64,000 nt of DNA from Methylococcales bacterium (lineage in GTDB: Bacteria; Pseudomonadota; Gammaproteobacteria; Methylococcales; Methylomonadaceae). Below, in pieces: positions 27,161 to 36,286 of the stretch (position 1 is its first letter; each line of letters starts with the position of its first letter). The stretch covers positions 1 to 64,000 of the forward strand of contig JAGLDH010000063.1 of NCBI GenBank assembly GCA_023145835.1, in the 5' to 3' direction. The translations under genes were made by a program, and so were the position numbers. The notes under the pieces are model-generated. The model had not been told where the DNA came from. It saw nothing but the letters and a program-made list of their open reading frames with translations, and searched no databases.

Positions 27161-28288
27161 TTACTCTTGCCTAAACTCATCAGGTACGTTTAAATCACGC
27201 GGTGGTAATGGTTTTTCCCCATGATTTTCTGTGGCTGCTTTTAGTTGAAAAACATAGGCCAAAATCTGCGCAACCGCTAAAAAAAGCCCTTTTGGTATTT
27301 CTTCACCCAATTCTGTTGAATAAAACAATGCTCTTGCTAAAGGTGGTGCAGCAACCAAGGGAACATCAGCCCCCATCGCGCTGTTTCTTATTTGAGCAGC
27401 AACTAAATCAACACCTTTTGCAACTAAAGTAGGTGCTCCATTTCCATGTTGCTCATACTTTAAAGCGATTGCAAAGTGTGTTGGATTGGTTACTATGACG
27501 TCTGCTTTTGGTACTTCATTCATCATTCTTTGCTGTGCCATTTCCATTTGTTTTCTGCGTATTTGTCCCTTAATCTCTGGATTACCCTCTTGTTGTTTAG
27601 ACTCATCCTTAACTTCCTGTTTAGTCATTTTTAGTTGTTTATTGTTATTCCATAGCTGATATGGCACATCAATTGCCACGATCAAAATTAAGGTAGAACT
27701 TAATATCAAAAAACCAAATAAAATAATATCTCCAGCTTGAACCACAGCAGTACTTAATGACAAAGAATTTAATGTCATAAACTGATCTAAATATCCCTTA
27801 AATAAACTTCCTGCAACCGTAAAAATTAAGACTACTTTTACAATTGACTTCAATAATTCAACCCACCCTTGAAGTCCAAACATCCTTTTTAATCCAGAAG
27901 CAGGGTTCATTTTAGAAAACTTAGGACTCATTGATTCAGCACTAAAATTCCACCCGCCCATCATAATCGGTGTTAATAATGCAACAACTCCTAGGCATAA
28001 AACCATGGGAACAATGAGCAAGATTCCATCCAATAAAACTTTATCAAAATATATCACTAAGCTAGCATCGTCAAAGAACACGTCTCGACTTAACTTAAAT
28101 TGTTGCCGCATGATGTTGATAAGTCCTTTACCCATAGAATCACCTGTAGCTAACAACATGACAGCCCCTGTCACTAAGGCAACAAACGTGTTAAGTTCTT
28201 TTGATCGAGGAATTTGACCTTTTTTTCTGGCATCGGCAATCCGTTTTGCCGTGGGTTCTTCGGTTTTATCTCCTGAGTCATCAGCCAT
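27161..28288 (-). CDS. flhB: Flagellar export switch protein FlhB
   Basis: 375 aa with four membrane segments and a C-terminal cytosolic domain containing the self-cleaving NPTH motif at residues 268-271 (VTNPTHFAIAL). FlhB switches export from rod/hook to filament substrates. The N-terminus GDKTEEPTAKRI is typical. It follows fliR by 10 bp. Confidence 0.98.
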   Translation of the reverse strand: MADDSGDKTEEPTAKRIADARKKGQIPRSKELNTFVALVTGAVMLLATGDSMGKGLINIMRQQFKLSRDVFFDDASLVIYFDKVLLDGILLIVPMVLCLGVVALLTPIMMGGWNFSAESMSPKFSKMNPASGLKRMFGLQGWVELLKSIVKVVLIFTVAGSLFKGYLDQFMTLNSLSLSTAVVQAGDIILFGFLILSSTLILIVAIDVPYQLWNNNKQLKMTKQEVKDESKQQEGNPEIKGQIRRKQMEMAQQRMMNEVPKADVIVTNPTHFAIALKYEQHGNGAPTLVAKGVDLVAAQIRNSAMGADVPLVAAPPLARALFYSTELGEEIPKGLFLAVAQILAYVFQLKAATENHGEKPLPPRDLNVPDEFRQE

Positions 28289-28297
28289 TGTGTTGCC

Positions 28298-29071
28298 CTA
28301 TAACTTTAATAACTCTTCTATTAACCGATATCCATCGGTTAATACATTTGAAAAAACATCTAATGAATTGGATATAGAAACCCAAATTAATACCATGCCA
28401 AGCATAATAGTAATCGGAATACCGATGGCAAAAATTTGTATTTGTGGAGCAGCTCTTGCAGCAACACCAAAGCTTATATTAACGAATAACAACGCGGCCA
28501 TAATAGGTAACGCTAATAACACGCCTCCTATAAAAATTTGACTACTCCATTTGATAATCAACCATAACTCATCCAGACCAATACCAATAAGCCCTACAGG
28601 TAATGTATTAAAGCTTCCCACAAGCATTTCTATTAGCAATAGATGACCATTGACACTCAAAAAAATTAAATTTGAAGTGACAATAAAGACCTGCGACACG
28701 ACTGGTACTTGTATTCCAGAGGCAGGATCAACCATCGATGCGAACCCAAGTCCCATGCTAAAAGCAATACTTTGTCCTCCCAGTAACATCACAGAAAATA
28801 CCATTTGTAAAACAAAGCCAGTGGATACTCCAATAAACAATTGTTGAAGAGTCACCATAAAACCCTGATAACTGAATAACGCAATCTTAGGTGAGTCTGG
28901 TAATAAAGGGATAACGACAAGTGTAATTAAGAATGCAGCAATAACTCTGATTTTTACAGGAAGTGCTCTTATACTAAAAACAGGAATAGATATAAACATT
29001 GAACTGATTCGAATAAATGGCCAGATAAATGATGCCAAAGCAGTTAATATCTGTGCCTCCGTAATGTTCAC
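28298..29071 (-). CDS. fliR: Flagellar export protein FliR
   Basis: 257 aa, strongly hydrophobic with about six membrane helices. FliR-typical stretches are RISSMFISIPVFS, LPVKIRVIAAFLITL and GFASMVDPASGIQVP. It forms the export gate core with FliP and FliQ. It lies 5 bp from fliQ and 10 bp from flhB. Confidence 0.97.
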   Translation of the reverse strand: MNITEAQILTALASFIWPFIRISSMFISIPVFSIRALPVKIRVIAAFLITLVVIPLLPDSPKIALFSYQGFMVTLQQLFIGVSTGFVLQMVFSVMLLGGQSIAFSMGLGFASMVDPASGIQVPVVSQVFIVTSNLIFLSVNGHLLLIEMLVGSFNTLPVGLIGIGLDELWLIIKWSSQIFIGGVLLALPIMAALLFVNISFGVAARAAPQIQIFAIGIPITIMLGMVLIWVSISNSLDVFSNVLTDGYRLIEELLKL

Positions 29072-29075
29072 GTGT

Positions 29076-29345
29076 TCAGCCTATAAGAATGGGAATTTGA
29101 TGCATCAAGTTCTGAAAATAATCGATAATAACTTGCAGCATCCACGGCCCTGCAAATGTTAAAACGATAATGACCATCGCTAATTTTGGTATGAAAGTTA
29201 ATGTTTGTTCATTAATTTGTGTTGCTGCTTGAAACATAGCAACAAGCAAACCGATAGCTAAAGAAGATAAAAGGATGGGGGCTATTAATTTTACTGCTAC
29301 TAATACCGTATCTTCAGCAATTGAAGAAATAACATCAGGAGTCAT
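29076..29345 (-). CDS. fliQ: Flagellar export protein FliQ
   Basis: 89 aa with two membrane helices and the FliQ pattern LLVAMFQAATQINEQTLTFI followed by KLAMVIIVL. It is a small subunit of the FliPQR export gate. The order fliP-fliQ-fliR is conserved here. Confidence 0.97.
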   Translation of the reverse strand: MTPDVISSIAEDTVLVAVKLIAPILLSSLAIGLLVAMFQAATQINEQTLTFIPKLAMVIIVLTFAGPWMLQVIIDYFQNLMHQIPILIG

Positions 29346-29372
29346 AACTCACTCTTTTTACATAAGAAAGCA

Positions 29373-30113
29373 TCACACATAAAAGCTAGCTGCTAACATT
29401 TCCATCACTAAGGACCACCCATCAGCTAAAACAAATAACATAATCTTAAATGGCAAAGAAATAATCATGGGTGATAACATCATCATCCCCATTGCCATTA
29501 AGACGCTTGCCACAACTAGGTCGATCACTAAAAAAGGTAAAAAAATTAAAAAACCAATTTGAAACGCTGTTTTAAGTTCACTCGTTACAAAAGCAGGTAA
29601 TAATAAAGAAAAAGGGACATCATCAACTGTTTCAAAATCTTCTCTTCCCGATATTTTCATAAACAACTCTAAATCTGTTTCTCGGGTTTGCTTTAACATA
29701 AAGGCTCGAAAAGGTGCGGAGGCTTTCTCAATCGCAGTTGTCAGCTGAATTTTTTCTTCCATATAAGGCTGAACAGCTTGAGAATTTACCTTGTCTAAAA
29801 CAGGCATCATAATAAAAATAGTTAAAAACAATGACAACCCAAGTAAAACTTGGTTACTAGGCGCTTGCCCTGTACCGATTGCTTGGCGCAACAAACCTAA
29901 AACAATCATAATACGAGTAAATGACGTCATGGTTAGTAACATTGAAGGTAATACCGTTAATATTGTCATTAACGCTAAAATTTGAATCGTTACTGTATAG
30001 GTTTCACCTCCGTTTGGGTTTGTTGTGACAGTTAACGCATCAATTCCAGGTGCTGCTAAAGTTGATGCAACAGGTATTACACTCAACAATAAACAAACAG
30101 CAAGCTTATTCAT
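29373..30113 (-). CDS. fliP: Flagellar export protein FliP
   Basis: 246 aa with a cleavable signal peptide (about residues 1-20) and four membrane helices. Conserved FliP blocks are [38 protein letters not shown] and [18 protein letters not shown]. It builds the ring of the export gate. Its start overlaps the fliO stop by 8 bp. Confidence 0.97.
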   Translation of the reverse strand: MNKLAVCLLLSVIPVASTLAAPGIDALTVTTNPNGGETYTVTIQILALMTILTVLPSMLLTMTSFTRIMIVLGLLRQAIGTGQAPSNQVLLGLSLFLTIFIMMPVLDKVNSQAVQPYMEEKIQLTTAIEKASAPFRAFMLKQTRETDLELFMKISGREDFETVDDVPFSLLLPAFVTSELKTAFQIGFLIFLPFLVIDLVVASVLMAMGMMMLSPMIISLPFKIMLFVLADGWSLVMEMLAASFYV

Positions 30114-30567
30114 TTAATGAACCGGCCATTATCTGTTTTAGGTTTTTAGCAAACTCACCTTCTGCTTTCTTATCACTACTTTCCTGTAACATACAATCTT
30201 CTCCCTCAAGTACTAATAAATTATTGACTCTTCCTGGAGAAACACCTAATACCATTTGCTTTTCACCAATTTGAACCAATACAAGCTTCTCTCGTCCTCC
30301 TAGCGATATACCTGCCACTACTTTCATTTTTTCTCTTGAGTTTATCGGCAGTTTTCCCATTTTTTGCATAAACCAAATACAGGCAATAAATAATCCTAAA
30401 ACAAAGACCAAACCTAAAGACCAATTAAGTACATGATCATAAGTCACAGAGCTAATAGGTTTTTTACCTTCACCCCCTACCCCTGCATAAACAATTGAAG
30501 TAGAAAAAATAAAAACAACAATACTCGTGTTTAAAGCTTGTAGGTATAAACCAATAATTTTATTCAC
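30106..30567 (-). CDS. fliO: Flagellar export assembly protein FliO
   Basis: 153 aa. An N-terminal hydrophobic segment (about 12-28) and a second TM (about 50-68) are followed by the FliO cytoplasmic domain ([23 protein letters not shown]). It helps FliP assemble. Position between fliN and fliP and the small size fit the family. Confidence 0.93.
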   Translation of the reverse strand: MNKIIGLYLQALNTSIVVFIFSTSIVYAGVGGEGKKPISSVTYDHVLNWSLGLVFVLGLFIACIWFMQKMGKLPINSREKMKVVAGISLGGREKLVLVQIGEKQMVLGVSPGRVNNLLVLEGEDCMLQESSDKKAEGEFAKNLKQIMAGSLNE

Positions 30568-30583
30568 CTTAAGTGGTATTTCA

Positions 30584-31069
30584 TTACCCTAATTTTTTAA
30601 CTCGTTCAGATGGACTGATCACATCAGTTAACCGAATACCAAACTTATCATTAACGACAACAACCTCGCCATGTGCTATCAGAGTACCATTGACTAAAAC
30701 ATCCATAGGCTCACCAGCAAACCTGTCTAGTTCAATAACTGACCCTTGGTTAAGTTGTAATAAGTTTCTAATGTTTATTTTTGTTCTTCCTATCTCCATT
30801 GAAACTGTAACAGGCACATCAAGAATGACATCCAGTTTAATTTCATCTGTTGAAGTTTCTGTTAATTCTTGGGAATCGTCATCTTGAGCTTCTAATTCAT
30901 TAAACTGAGCAGCTTCAAGGTTTTCAGAATCCTCTTGTTCTTTTAGTGCATCACCCCAATCAGCTTCTGCACTATCATCAGGACTGGTTTCAGAATTGGT
31001 CTCAGAATTAGCTTGCTCTTCCATAGCATCTCCCCAATCGTCTCCTATTTCTTCTTCGTTTTCACTCAT
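30584..31069 (-). CDS. fliN: Flagellar switch protein FliN
   Basis: 161 aa. The C-terminal SpoA/FliN domain (about 80-160) carries VTVSMEIGRTKINIRNLL and VIELDRFAGEPMDVLVNG. The N-terminal 75 residues are acidic and contain two copies of a WGDA[ML]xEQ motif (DDWGDAMEEQ at about 10-19 and ADWGDALKEQ at about 37-46). FliN forms the C-ring with FliM and takes part in CheY binding and export. It follows fliM by 32 bp. Confidence 0.96.
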   Translation of the reverse strand: MSENEEEIGDDWGDAMEEQANSETNSETSPDDSAEADWGDALKEQEDSENLEAAQFNELEAQDDDSQELTETSTDEIKLDVILDVPVTVSMEIGRTKINIRNLLQLNQGSVIELDRFAGEPMDVLVNGTLIAHGEVVVVNDKFGIRLTDVISPSERVKKLG

Positions 31070-31101
31070 TCTTTTACCTTACTGTTCAGACTAGCAATTG
31101 C

Positions 31102-32085
31102 TTAGCCTAATGAATCCTGTGTTAACTTTTCAGTTATCTGAATAGCATAATTACCATCTGACAACCCAACCTTTCCTTTAAAAATATTAACTTCTTCTGC
31201 TTGAACAAGGACTTTTTCTGGCATATCAATAGGGATAACATCCCCCTTCTGAAAATTAATGACATCTTTAATTGTCATTTCTTTTTCGATTAACATACTA
31301 TTGACAGACACTTCACTACGGAGTACTTCTCTCCTTAAGTTTTCTTGCCAAGTCCCATCAACCTCTCCTCTATCGCTTGAAACGGCATCTAGCAAATCTC
31401 GAATAGGCTCAACCATTGAATAAGGCATAGCAATATCGATTTTTCCTCCACCCCCTTCTAGCTCTACCAAAATAGTCGAAATAACAACAATTTCTGATGG
31501 GCTCACAATATTGGCAAATTGTGGATTAACTTCAGAATTCATATATTCCATTTCAAGTTCCATCACCGGCCTCCATGCTTCTTGTAAATCCTTAAACAAC
31601 ATATCAATAATTAAACGAATAACTCGCATTTCAGTTGGCGTAAATTCTCGTCCTTCTACTTTGTTATAAAAATGTCCATTACCACCAAAAAAATTATCAA
31701 CTGCAGTAAAAATAAGCCGTGGTTCCATAACAATTAAAGCCCTACCTCTTAATGGTGCAAACCGCACTATATTAAGGTTTGTTGGAACAAATAAACTTTG
31801 GATATATTCAGAGAATTTCTTAACCTCTATTCCCTCAATAGAAATTTCAGCGGATCGTCTTAAAAAGTTAAAGAGCGATATTCGAAAGTAACGAGTAAAC
31901 CTCTCATTAATCATTTCTAATGTTGGCATCCTGCCTCTAACGATTCTTTCTTGGTTATTAAAATCGTATCCTTTAGCTACGCCGAAATCGCTCTCTTCAC
32001 TTGCATCTATTTCTACATCACCATCATCTACACCATGTAGAAGTGCATCAATTTCATCTTGTGAAAGAAGATCTGCTGTAGACAT
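31102..32085 (-). CDS. fliM: Flagellar switch protein FliM
   Basis: 327 aa. The N-terminal CheY-binding peptide is LLSQDEIDALLHGV. The middle CheC-like domain and the C-terminal SpoA domain (KGDVIPIDMPEKVLVQAEEV) are both present. FliM connects CheY-P to the rotor. It lies 131 bp after fliL. Confidence 0.98.
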   Translation of the reverse strand: MSTADLLSQDEIDALLHGVDDGDVEIDASEESDFGVAKGYDFNNQERIVRGRMPTLEMINERFTRYFRISLFNFLRRSAEISIEGIEVKKFSEYIQSLFVPTNLNIVRFAPLRGRALIVMEPRLIFTAVDNFFGGNGHFYNKVEGREFTPTEMRVIRLIIDMLFKDLQEAWRPVMELEMEYMNSEVNPQFANIVSPSEIVVISTILVELEGGGGKIDIAMPYSMVEPIRDLLDAVSSDRGEVDGTWQENLRREVLRSEVSVNSMLIEKEMTIKDVINFQKGDVIPIDMPEKVLVQAEEVNIFKGKVGLSDGNYAIQITEKLTQDSLG

Positions 32086-32216
32086 AAACTAAAAACCTTA
32101 TTAGAAAAATGATCTAGTAGTAAATATATAATTCACACCAAACAAATATTGTATGAATTTTCTTGTTAGACATAACATTGCCTCACTATTTTTAATGAGG
32201 CTGACCATAATTGAGT

Positions 32217-32738
32217 TTATTGCATTACGAAAGTAGTAAAAAACACATTCATTACCTTATTTGTCTTTGTCATTTTTTCCATAACATGACTAACTTCCTT
32301 TAACATTTCATCTCGAAGAGCTTCTTTTCCTTCTACAGTTTTTAAGTTTTTTGCACCTTTAGCACTAATTGCCATCAATAAATTATTACGTATCATAGGT
32401 TCATGCTTTTTTAATGCCTCTACTGTCTCCTCACCCTTAACTAATAATGAAATGGAAACTTGAATTAAGTTTGCTCCAGAACCTTTTGGAAAATTGACAA
32501 CTAATGGTTGTTGCATATCATAATAAATTTCTTCATCTACCCCGTCTTCGACCTCCTCTTCCTCGTCAATAATTTCTTCTGTCTGATCACCTTCTGACTC
32601 TTCAGGATTACCCATAAAAAAATAATACCCTCCACCAGCACCTGCTAATAACAAAACAACCAAACCGATAATAATTATTTTTTTTGAAGATTTTTTCTCC
32701 TCGCCTTCCTCACTGTCTTCTACTTCATTTTCTGCCAT
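32217..32738 (-). CDS. fliL: Flagellar basal-body protein FliL
   Basis: 173 aa. A short cytoplasmic lysine-rich N-terminus is followed by one TM helix (about 20-42), an acidic linker rich in Glu and Asp (about 46-72) and a periplasmic stomatin-like FliL domain (about 73-173). FliL associates with stators and aids torque. It is the first gene of the fliLMNOPQR-flhB run; fliK is not next to it. A possible sigma-54 promoter lies about 215 bp upstream. Confidence 0.95.
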   Translation of the reverse strand: MAENEVEDSEEGEEKKSSKKIIIIGLVVLLLAGAGGGYYFFMGNPEESEGDQTEEIIDEEEEVEDGVDEEIYYDMQQPLVVNFPKGSGANLIQVSISLLVKGEETVEALKKHEPMIRNNLLMAISAKGAKNLKTVEGKEALRDEMLKEVSHVMEKMTKTNKVMNVFFTTFVMQ

Positions 32739-32950
32739 TTTTCCTCCTATACTTCCTCTAACTGTAGACCATATTTAGGTTAATTTCTTACCATACTGTT
32801 ATTCTTAGGAAAATTCACTTTTTCTATTTCATTACGTATCAAGCATAAATTTATATACTCTCTATAAATCTTCATTCATCTATTACAAATGAGAAAAATT
32901 TGTATTTTTTTCTATAATTTTAAATTAATTATGCTTTAGTCAGGTTAAAA

Positions 32951-32966
32951 GCAAAAAAAACACCAA
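32951..32966 (-). promoter_or_regulatory. Possible sigma-54 (-24/-12) promoter of the fliL operon
   Basis: On the minus strand TTGGTG is followed by eight T and GC. The key GG and GC are exactly 10 nt apart, as required for sigma-54, but the -12 element is T-rich rather than TTGC in full. Polar flagellar operons of this type are commonly FleQ/RpoN dependent. Confidence 0.4.
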
Positions 32967-33032
32967 CCATAAATTATTCGTTTAATTCAATTACTTACAA
33001 CAATTCCGGCAAATAATTGACTTTTCTTCAGA

Positions 33033-33069
33033 CAAAAAAAAGGAGATAATCATTTGGATTACCTCCTTT
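33033..33069 (-). terminator. Intrinsic terminator after the DUF2892 gene
   Basis: Read on the minus strand, AAAGGAGGTAATC pairs with GATTATCTCCTTT (one mismatch) around a 5-nt loop and is followed by a run of eight T. Confidence 0.9.
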
Positions 33070-33115
33070 GTTAAATTATTTTTAAATAAGATATAGTTCA
33101 AAATATCAACATTTC

Positions 33116-33316
33116 TTAAAATACATTTCCTGACTTCACCCCAAATCGCTTTAATATTACTGCTAGTGGGCAAAATCTTGTAAATGCGGCCTGAAATAAA
33201 TTAAGTCCAACAAAACCAGTGAACCATAACCAATTCATTGAATGAATAAATGCCAGCCCCACACTAATTAGTATAAAACCCCCAGCAAAAGCCATTACCC
33301 ATCGATCTATAGTCAT
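33116..33316 (-). CDS. Small DUF2892/YgaP-like membrane protein
   Basis: 66 aa with two membrane helices (about 5-24 and 27-45) and the DUF2892 signature [16 protein letters not shown]. The family resembles the membrane part of YgaP rhodanese proteins; stand-alone members have no known function. A GAGGT Shine-Dalgarno precedes the ATG and a strong terminator follows, so it is a single-gene unit. Confidence 0.88.
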   Translation of the reverse strand: MTIDRWVMAFAGGFILISVGLAFIHSMNWLWFTGFVGLNLFQAAFTRFCPLAVILKRFGVKSGNVF

Positions 33317-33687
33317 AATTACCTCTCATTAGATTTCAACATCAAATACATTAGAATATTATTGTTTTATAATAATTATAACGACCTATCCTCTTTTCAA
33401 CAACTCTTCCTTTCTAAACAGTAGAAATGAAAAAAGCCCAATAAAGGACTTTTAATAATCTAAATAAAACAGAAAGAATATACTTCGGTTGCTTCACAAA
33501 TAGGAAATATATCTCCCCTTAATTTTACGACTGAATATCCCTCAAAGTAAAATTAACTAAGTCAACTGAAATAGCTGCCTATACAACTGTTTCAGTATCG
33601 CAATCTATTGGTAAAAAACAACCTATAGAAATATTTTATGAGATACAAAATATAATATCTATCAGCTTTTGTTATTCGTGTAAAAGC
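33317..33687. other. Intergenic region between fimV and the DUF2892 gene
   Basis: The gap has no ORF of note. It contains the likely fimV terminator (33431-33453), and the promoter of the DUF2892 gene must lie on its left side. Nothing else is seen. Confidence 0.6.
33431..33453 (-). terminator. Likely intrinsic terminator of fimV
   Basis: On the minus strand AAAAGTCC, a TTTATT loop and GGGCTTTTTT form a short stem (with one G-T pair) followed by T residues, about 235 bp after the fimV stop. Confidence 0.6.
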
Positions 33688-36216
33688 CTAGTCTAACAAA
33701 TCTAATATATCTTTTGCAGCGATTTTTTGTTCATCATTTCCTTTCTCTAGAGCTTCTTGAGCAATAGTTTTAGCTGCATCGTAGTCTCCCATATCAATAT
33801 AAGCTTTTGCTAAATCAATTTTGGTTTCCATTTCATCCATGTCAGATAAACCTGAAAGACTAAACTCATTCTCTTTATCTGGAGGAGTTGTGTCAAAATC
33901 AAAATCAAATGATTCTACCCCTTCGTTCTTATTATTTGAATCCTTAAATATTGGAGCATCTAAATTTAAAGAGTCTAAATCAAAACTAGCTGTGCCCTCA
34001 TTTGACATTTTTTTAGATGTATCAGCCTTACCAGAATCAAATTGACTTAAATCGAAATCAATACCATCATCATTCTTTTTTGCCGTATCTGGAGTTTTCT
34101 TGTTACTATTATCATCTTCATCAAAAATAGATAAATCAAATTCCATTTCATGATTATCACTAACAGAATCCGATTCTGAGGCTTTTTTCTCAACATTTTC
34201 TTGATCTTTTTCTTGATCTTTTTCTTCAGCATCAAAAAAGTTTTTAGCTATATCTTTATCGTCCGAATCATCAATTGAATAACTAGCTTTATCTCCTGAG
34301 TCATCTTCTTTTGATGCTTCATCTGGAGATTTTATATCTAGCTCATCATTCATTTCAACAACTTTTGACCAAAACTTTTGATCCTTATTTTTTCCAGTTT
34401 TTTCTAATTCTTCAACATAAGTATCAAATGCATTTTTATCTTTATTTGCATGAAATATTTCTAACAGCTTTAGTTTTGCCTCATCTCTTTCTGGCTGATC
34501 GATAATCGCCTGACGCATTAACTCTTCAGCTTGTTGATATCGACCATAGGCTAAATAAACATCTGCTTCTAAAACAGGATCTACATCATCACTAATTTCT
34601 TTATCAAATGTATGAAAGTCACTAGATGCAAACTCACTTAAAAAGGAACTATCTCCCAAATCATCTGACAAGGAATTTGCTTTACTTAAAGAAGAACTAG
34701 TTTTTTCATCGGCTAAAGAACCTGTTGGAATAATTTCAGTTGCTGAGTCAAACATACTATCAGACTCATTCTCATTATCTTTTCTTCCTTTACGCCATAA
34801 CACCCAACCAAGCAAACCCAAAAGAGGGAAAGCAATTGTACTCATCATTGCTGTAGACATACCACCATCAGACTCACTTTCTTCATCTGGCTCTACTATT
34901 ATATCTTCATCTTTAGGTTCAATCTCTTCATTGATAATAGGTTTAGTATCATCTTTTTGATCTGCCGATTGAGTTTCATCTTCTTTAGGCTGCTCCTTTT
35001 CTAATTCAGAAGTAACTTCACCCTCTGTTTGTTTTGCTATTTCTAGTGACCCTTGTTCAAATTTTTTCTGGTTTTGTAATGCAGCAATTTCCTCGTCCTT
35101 CAATATGAGCATTTTTTGCATCATTTCTAATTGCTCTTCCAGTTTCTCCATTTTGGCCTGCAAAACAAAACTGTCTTCATTAATTGATACTCCAGATCCA
35201 TCTGTTTTTGATTTACTATTCTTATCACTTGCAGACTCTTTATCAGAGACAACCATTGCCATTTCAGCTATTTCAGCTTCTGTTGGTGCTTCTAATTTTA
35301 GTTTTGCAAGGCTACTTTGAGAAGGCTTATCTTTATTTGATTTAGCGGTAGCTGTACCAGACCATGTATCAGCCTGTGTTTGAAAGGCCAGCTGAGCTTC
35401 TTTTCTTGATAATTTAAGTGCAGTTTCTTTATCGGGTATGTCAAGAACCGCACCAAACTTTAAAGCATTAACATTTTGTTTGTAGAAAGCATTTGGGTTA
35501 GTCTCATATATAGCCATCATCATTTGGGCTCGAGTAACACCACCATAGGAATTAGTTCTATCAGCAACTTTCCATAATGAGTCATTCCTCTTTGTTGGTC
35601 CATACTCTCCATTAGAGAATTCACTAACTATTTTTTTCGTTTTATTAGGCTTATCAAGCTTTGGTTTTTTAGGCTTATTATCCTTGGTTTTTTCTGCAAG
35701 TGATTTTTTTGATGGAACTGGCTTAACATCAGCTAATTGACTTGTTTTCTCAACAACTGGATCAGCCTCAGCGCTAATAGGTTGACTAGGTTTTTCTACA
35801 ACAGGAATAACTGATTGAGCATAAGCAACAGGAGGATCAACTAAAACTGTAAACTCCCTATAAAGGTTTCCTTTATCCCAGCTCACTTCTACCAAAAAAT
35901 CCAAAAATGGCTCTCTTAATGCCTCATTTGAACTGACCTTAATAATGGTTGCTCCATTTGCAGCCTTAACTGTTTCAAATTCTATTTTTGAAAGAAAGTA
36001 ATTCCAAGGAACACCTGCTTCATCAAATTTTTCTGGGGGAGCTAATTTTACACGGAGATTCGAAATATTTTCTCCTGCAGAAACATGCAATGCAATCTCA
36101 GCCTCAAGGTTTTGATTAAGCGCTGAGTGCAACCTAATATCACCAATTCCTAACGGAAATGCACTTACTGGTGCTAATAATGATATTGCAGTTATAGCCT
36201 TAGTTAAATTGCGCAC
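33688..36216 (-). CDS. fimV: FimV-type polar landmark/peptidoglycan-binding protein
   Basis: 842 aa. A signal peptide (about 1-20) is followed by the FimV N-terminal domain (GIGDIRLHSALNQNLEAEI) and a LysM-like region (about 205-262, YGPTKRNDSLWKVADRT). Then come a Leu-zipper-like coiled coil (about 345-385), one TM helix (about 447-468) and an acidic Asp/Ser-rich cytoplasmic part with a TPR-like segment. The C-terminal FimV domain has KIDLAKAYIDMGDYDAAKTI. FimV organises the cell pole for type IV pili and, in Vibrio (HubP), for flagella and chemotaxis arrays. Here it sits beside a flhF/fleN/parC/parP cluster, which would use such a landmark. Its own operon is single-gene. Confidence 0.94.
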   Translation of the reverse strand: MRNLTKAITAISLLAPVSAFPLGIGDIRLHSALNQNLEAEIALHVSAGENISNLRVKLAPPEKFDEAGVPWNYFLSKIEFETVKAANGATIIKVSSNEALREPFLDFLVEVSWDKGNLYREFTVLVDPPVAYAQSVIPVVEKPSQPISAEADPVVEKTSQLADVKPVPSKKSLAEKTKDNKPKKPKLDKPNKTKKIVSEFSNGEYGPTKRNDSLWKVADRTNSYGGVTRAQMMMAIYETNPNAFYKQNVNALKFGAVLDIPDKETALKLSRKEAQLAFQTQADTWSGTATAKSNKDKPSQSSLAKLKLEAPTEAEIAEMAMVVSDKESASDKNSKSKTDGSGVSINEDSFVLQAKMEKLEEQLEMMQKMLILKDEEIAALQNQKKFEQGSLEIAKQTEGEVTSELEKEQPKEDETQSADQKDDTKPIINEEIEPKDEDIIVEPDEESESDGGMSTAMMSTIAFPLLGLLGWVLWRKGRKDNENESDSMFDSATEIIPTGSLADEKTSSSLSKANSLSDDLGDSSFLSEFASSDFHTFDKEISDDVDPVLEADVYLAYGRYQQAEELMRQAIIDQPERDEAKLKLLEIFHANKDKNAFDTYVEELEKTGKNKDQKFWSKVVEMNDELDIKSPDEASKEDDSGDKASYSIDDSDDKDIAKNFFDAEEKDQEKDQENVEKKASESDSVSDNHEMEFDLSIFDEDDNSNKKTPDTAKKNDDGIDFDLSQFDSGKADTSKKMSNEGTASFDLDSLNLDAPIFKDSNNKNEGVESFDFDFDTTPPDKENEFSLSGLSDMDEMETKIDLAKAYIDMGDYDAAKTIAQEALEKGNDEQKIAAKDILDLLD

Positions 36217-36286
36217 AACTCTCTCCTTTACAAATATTTACCACAGTGTTATACCAAGTCAGATGTGAATTACATTTAATCTTAGA

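Larger units (their letters stand above)
32739..33115. other. Intergenic region upstream of fliL
   Basis: This AT-rich gap holds no convincing ORF. It contains a candidate sigma-54 site (32951-32966) for the fliL operon and the terminator of the small membrane protein gene (33033-33069), each annotated separately. Confidence 0.6.

Noticed and set aside
32991-33173. 60-aa minus-strand ORF
   Set aside because: It covers the intrinsic terminator of the DUF2892 gene and overlaps that gene's end; no Shine-Dalgarno or family pattern.
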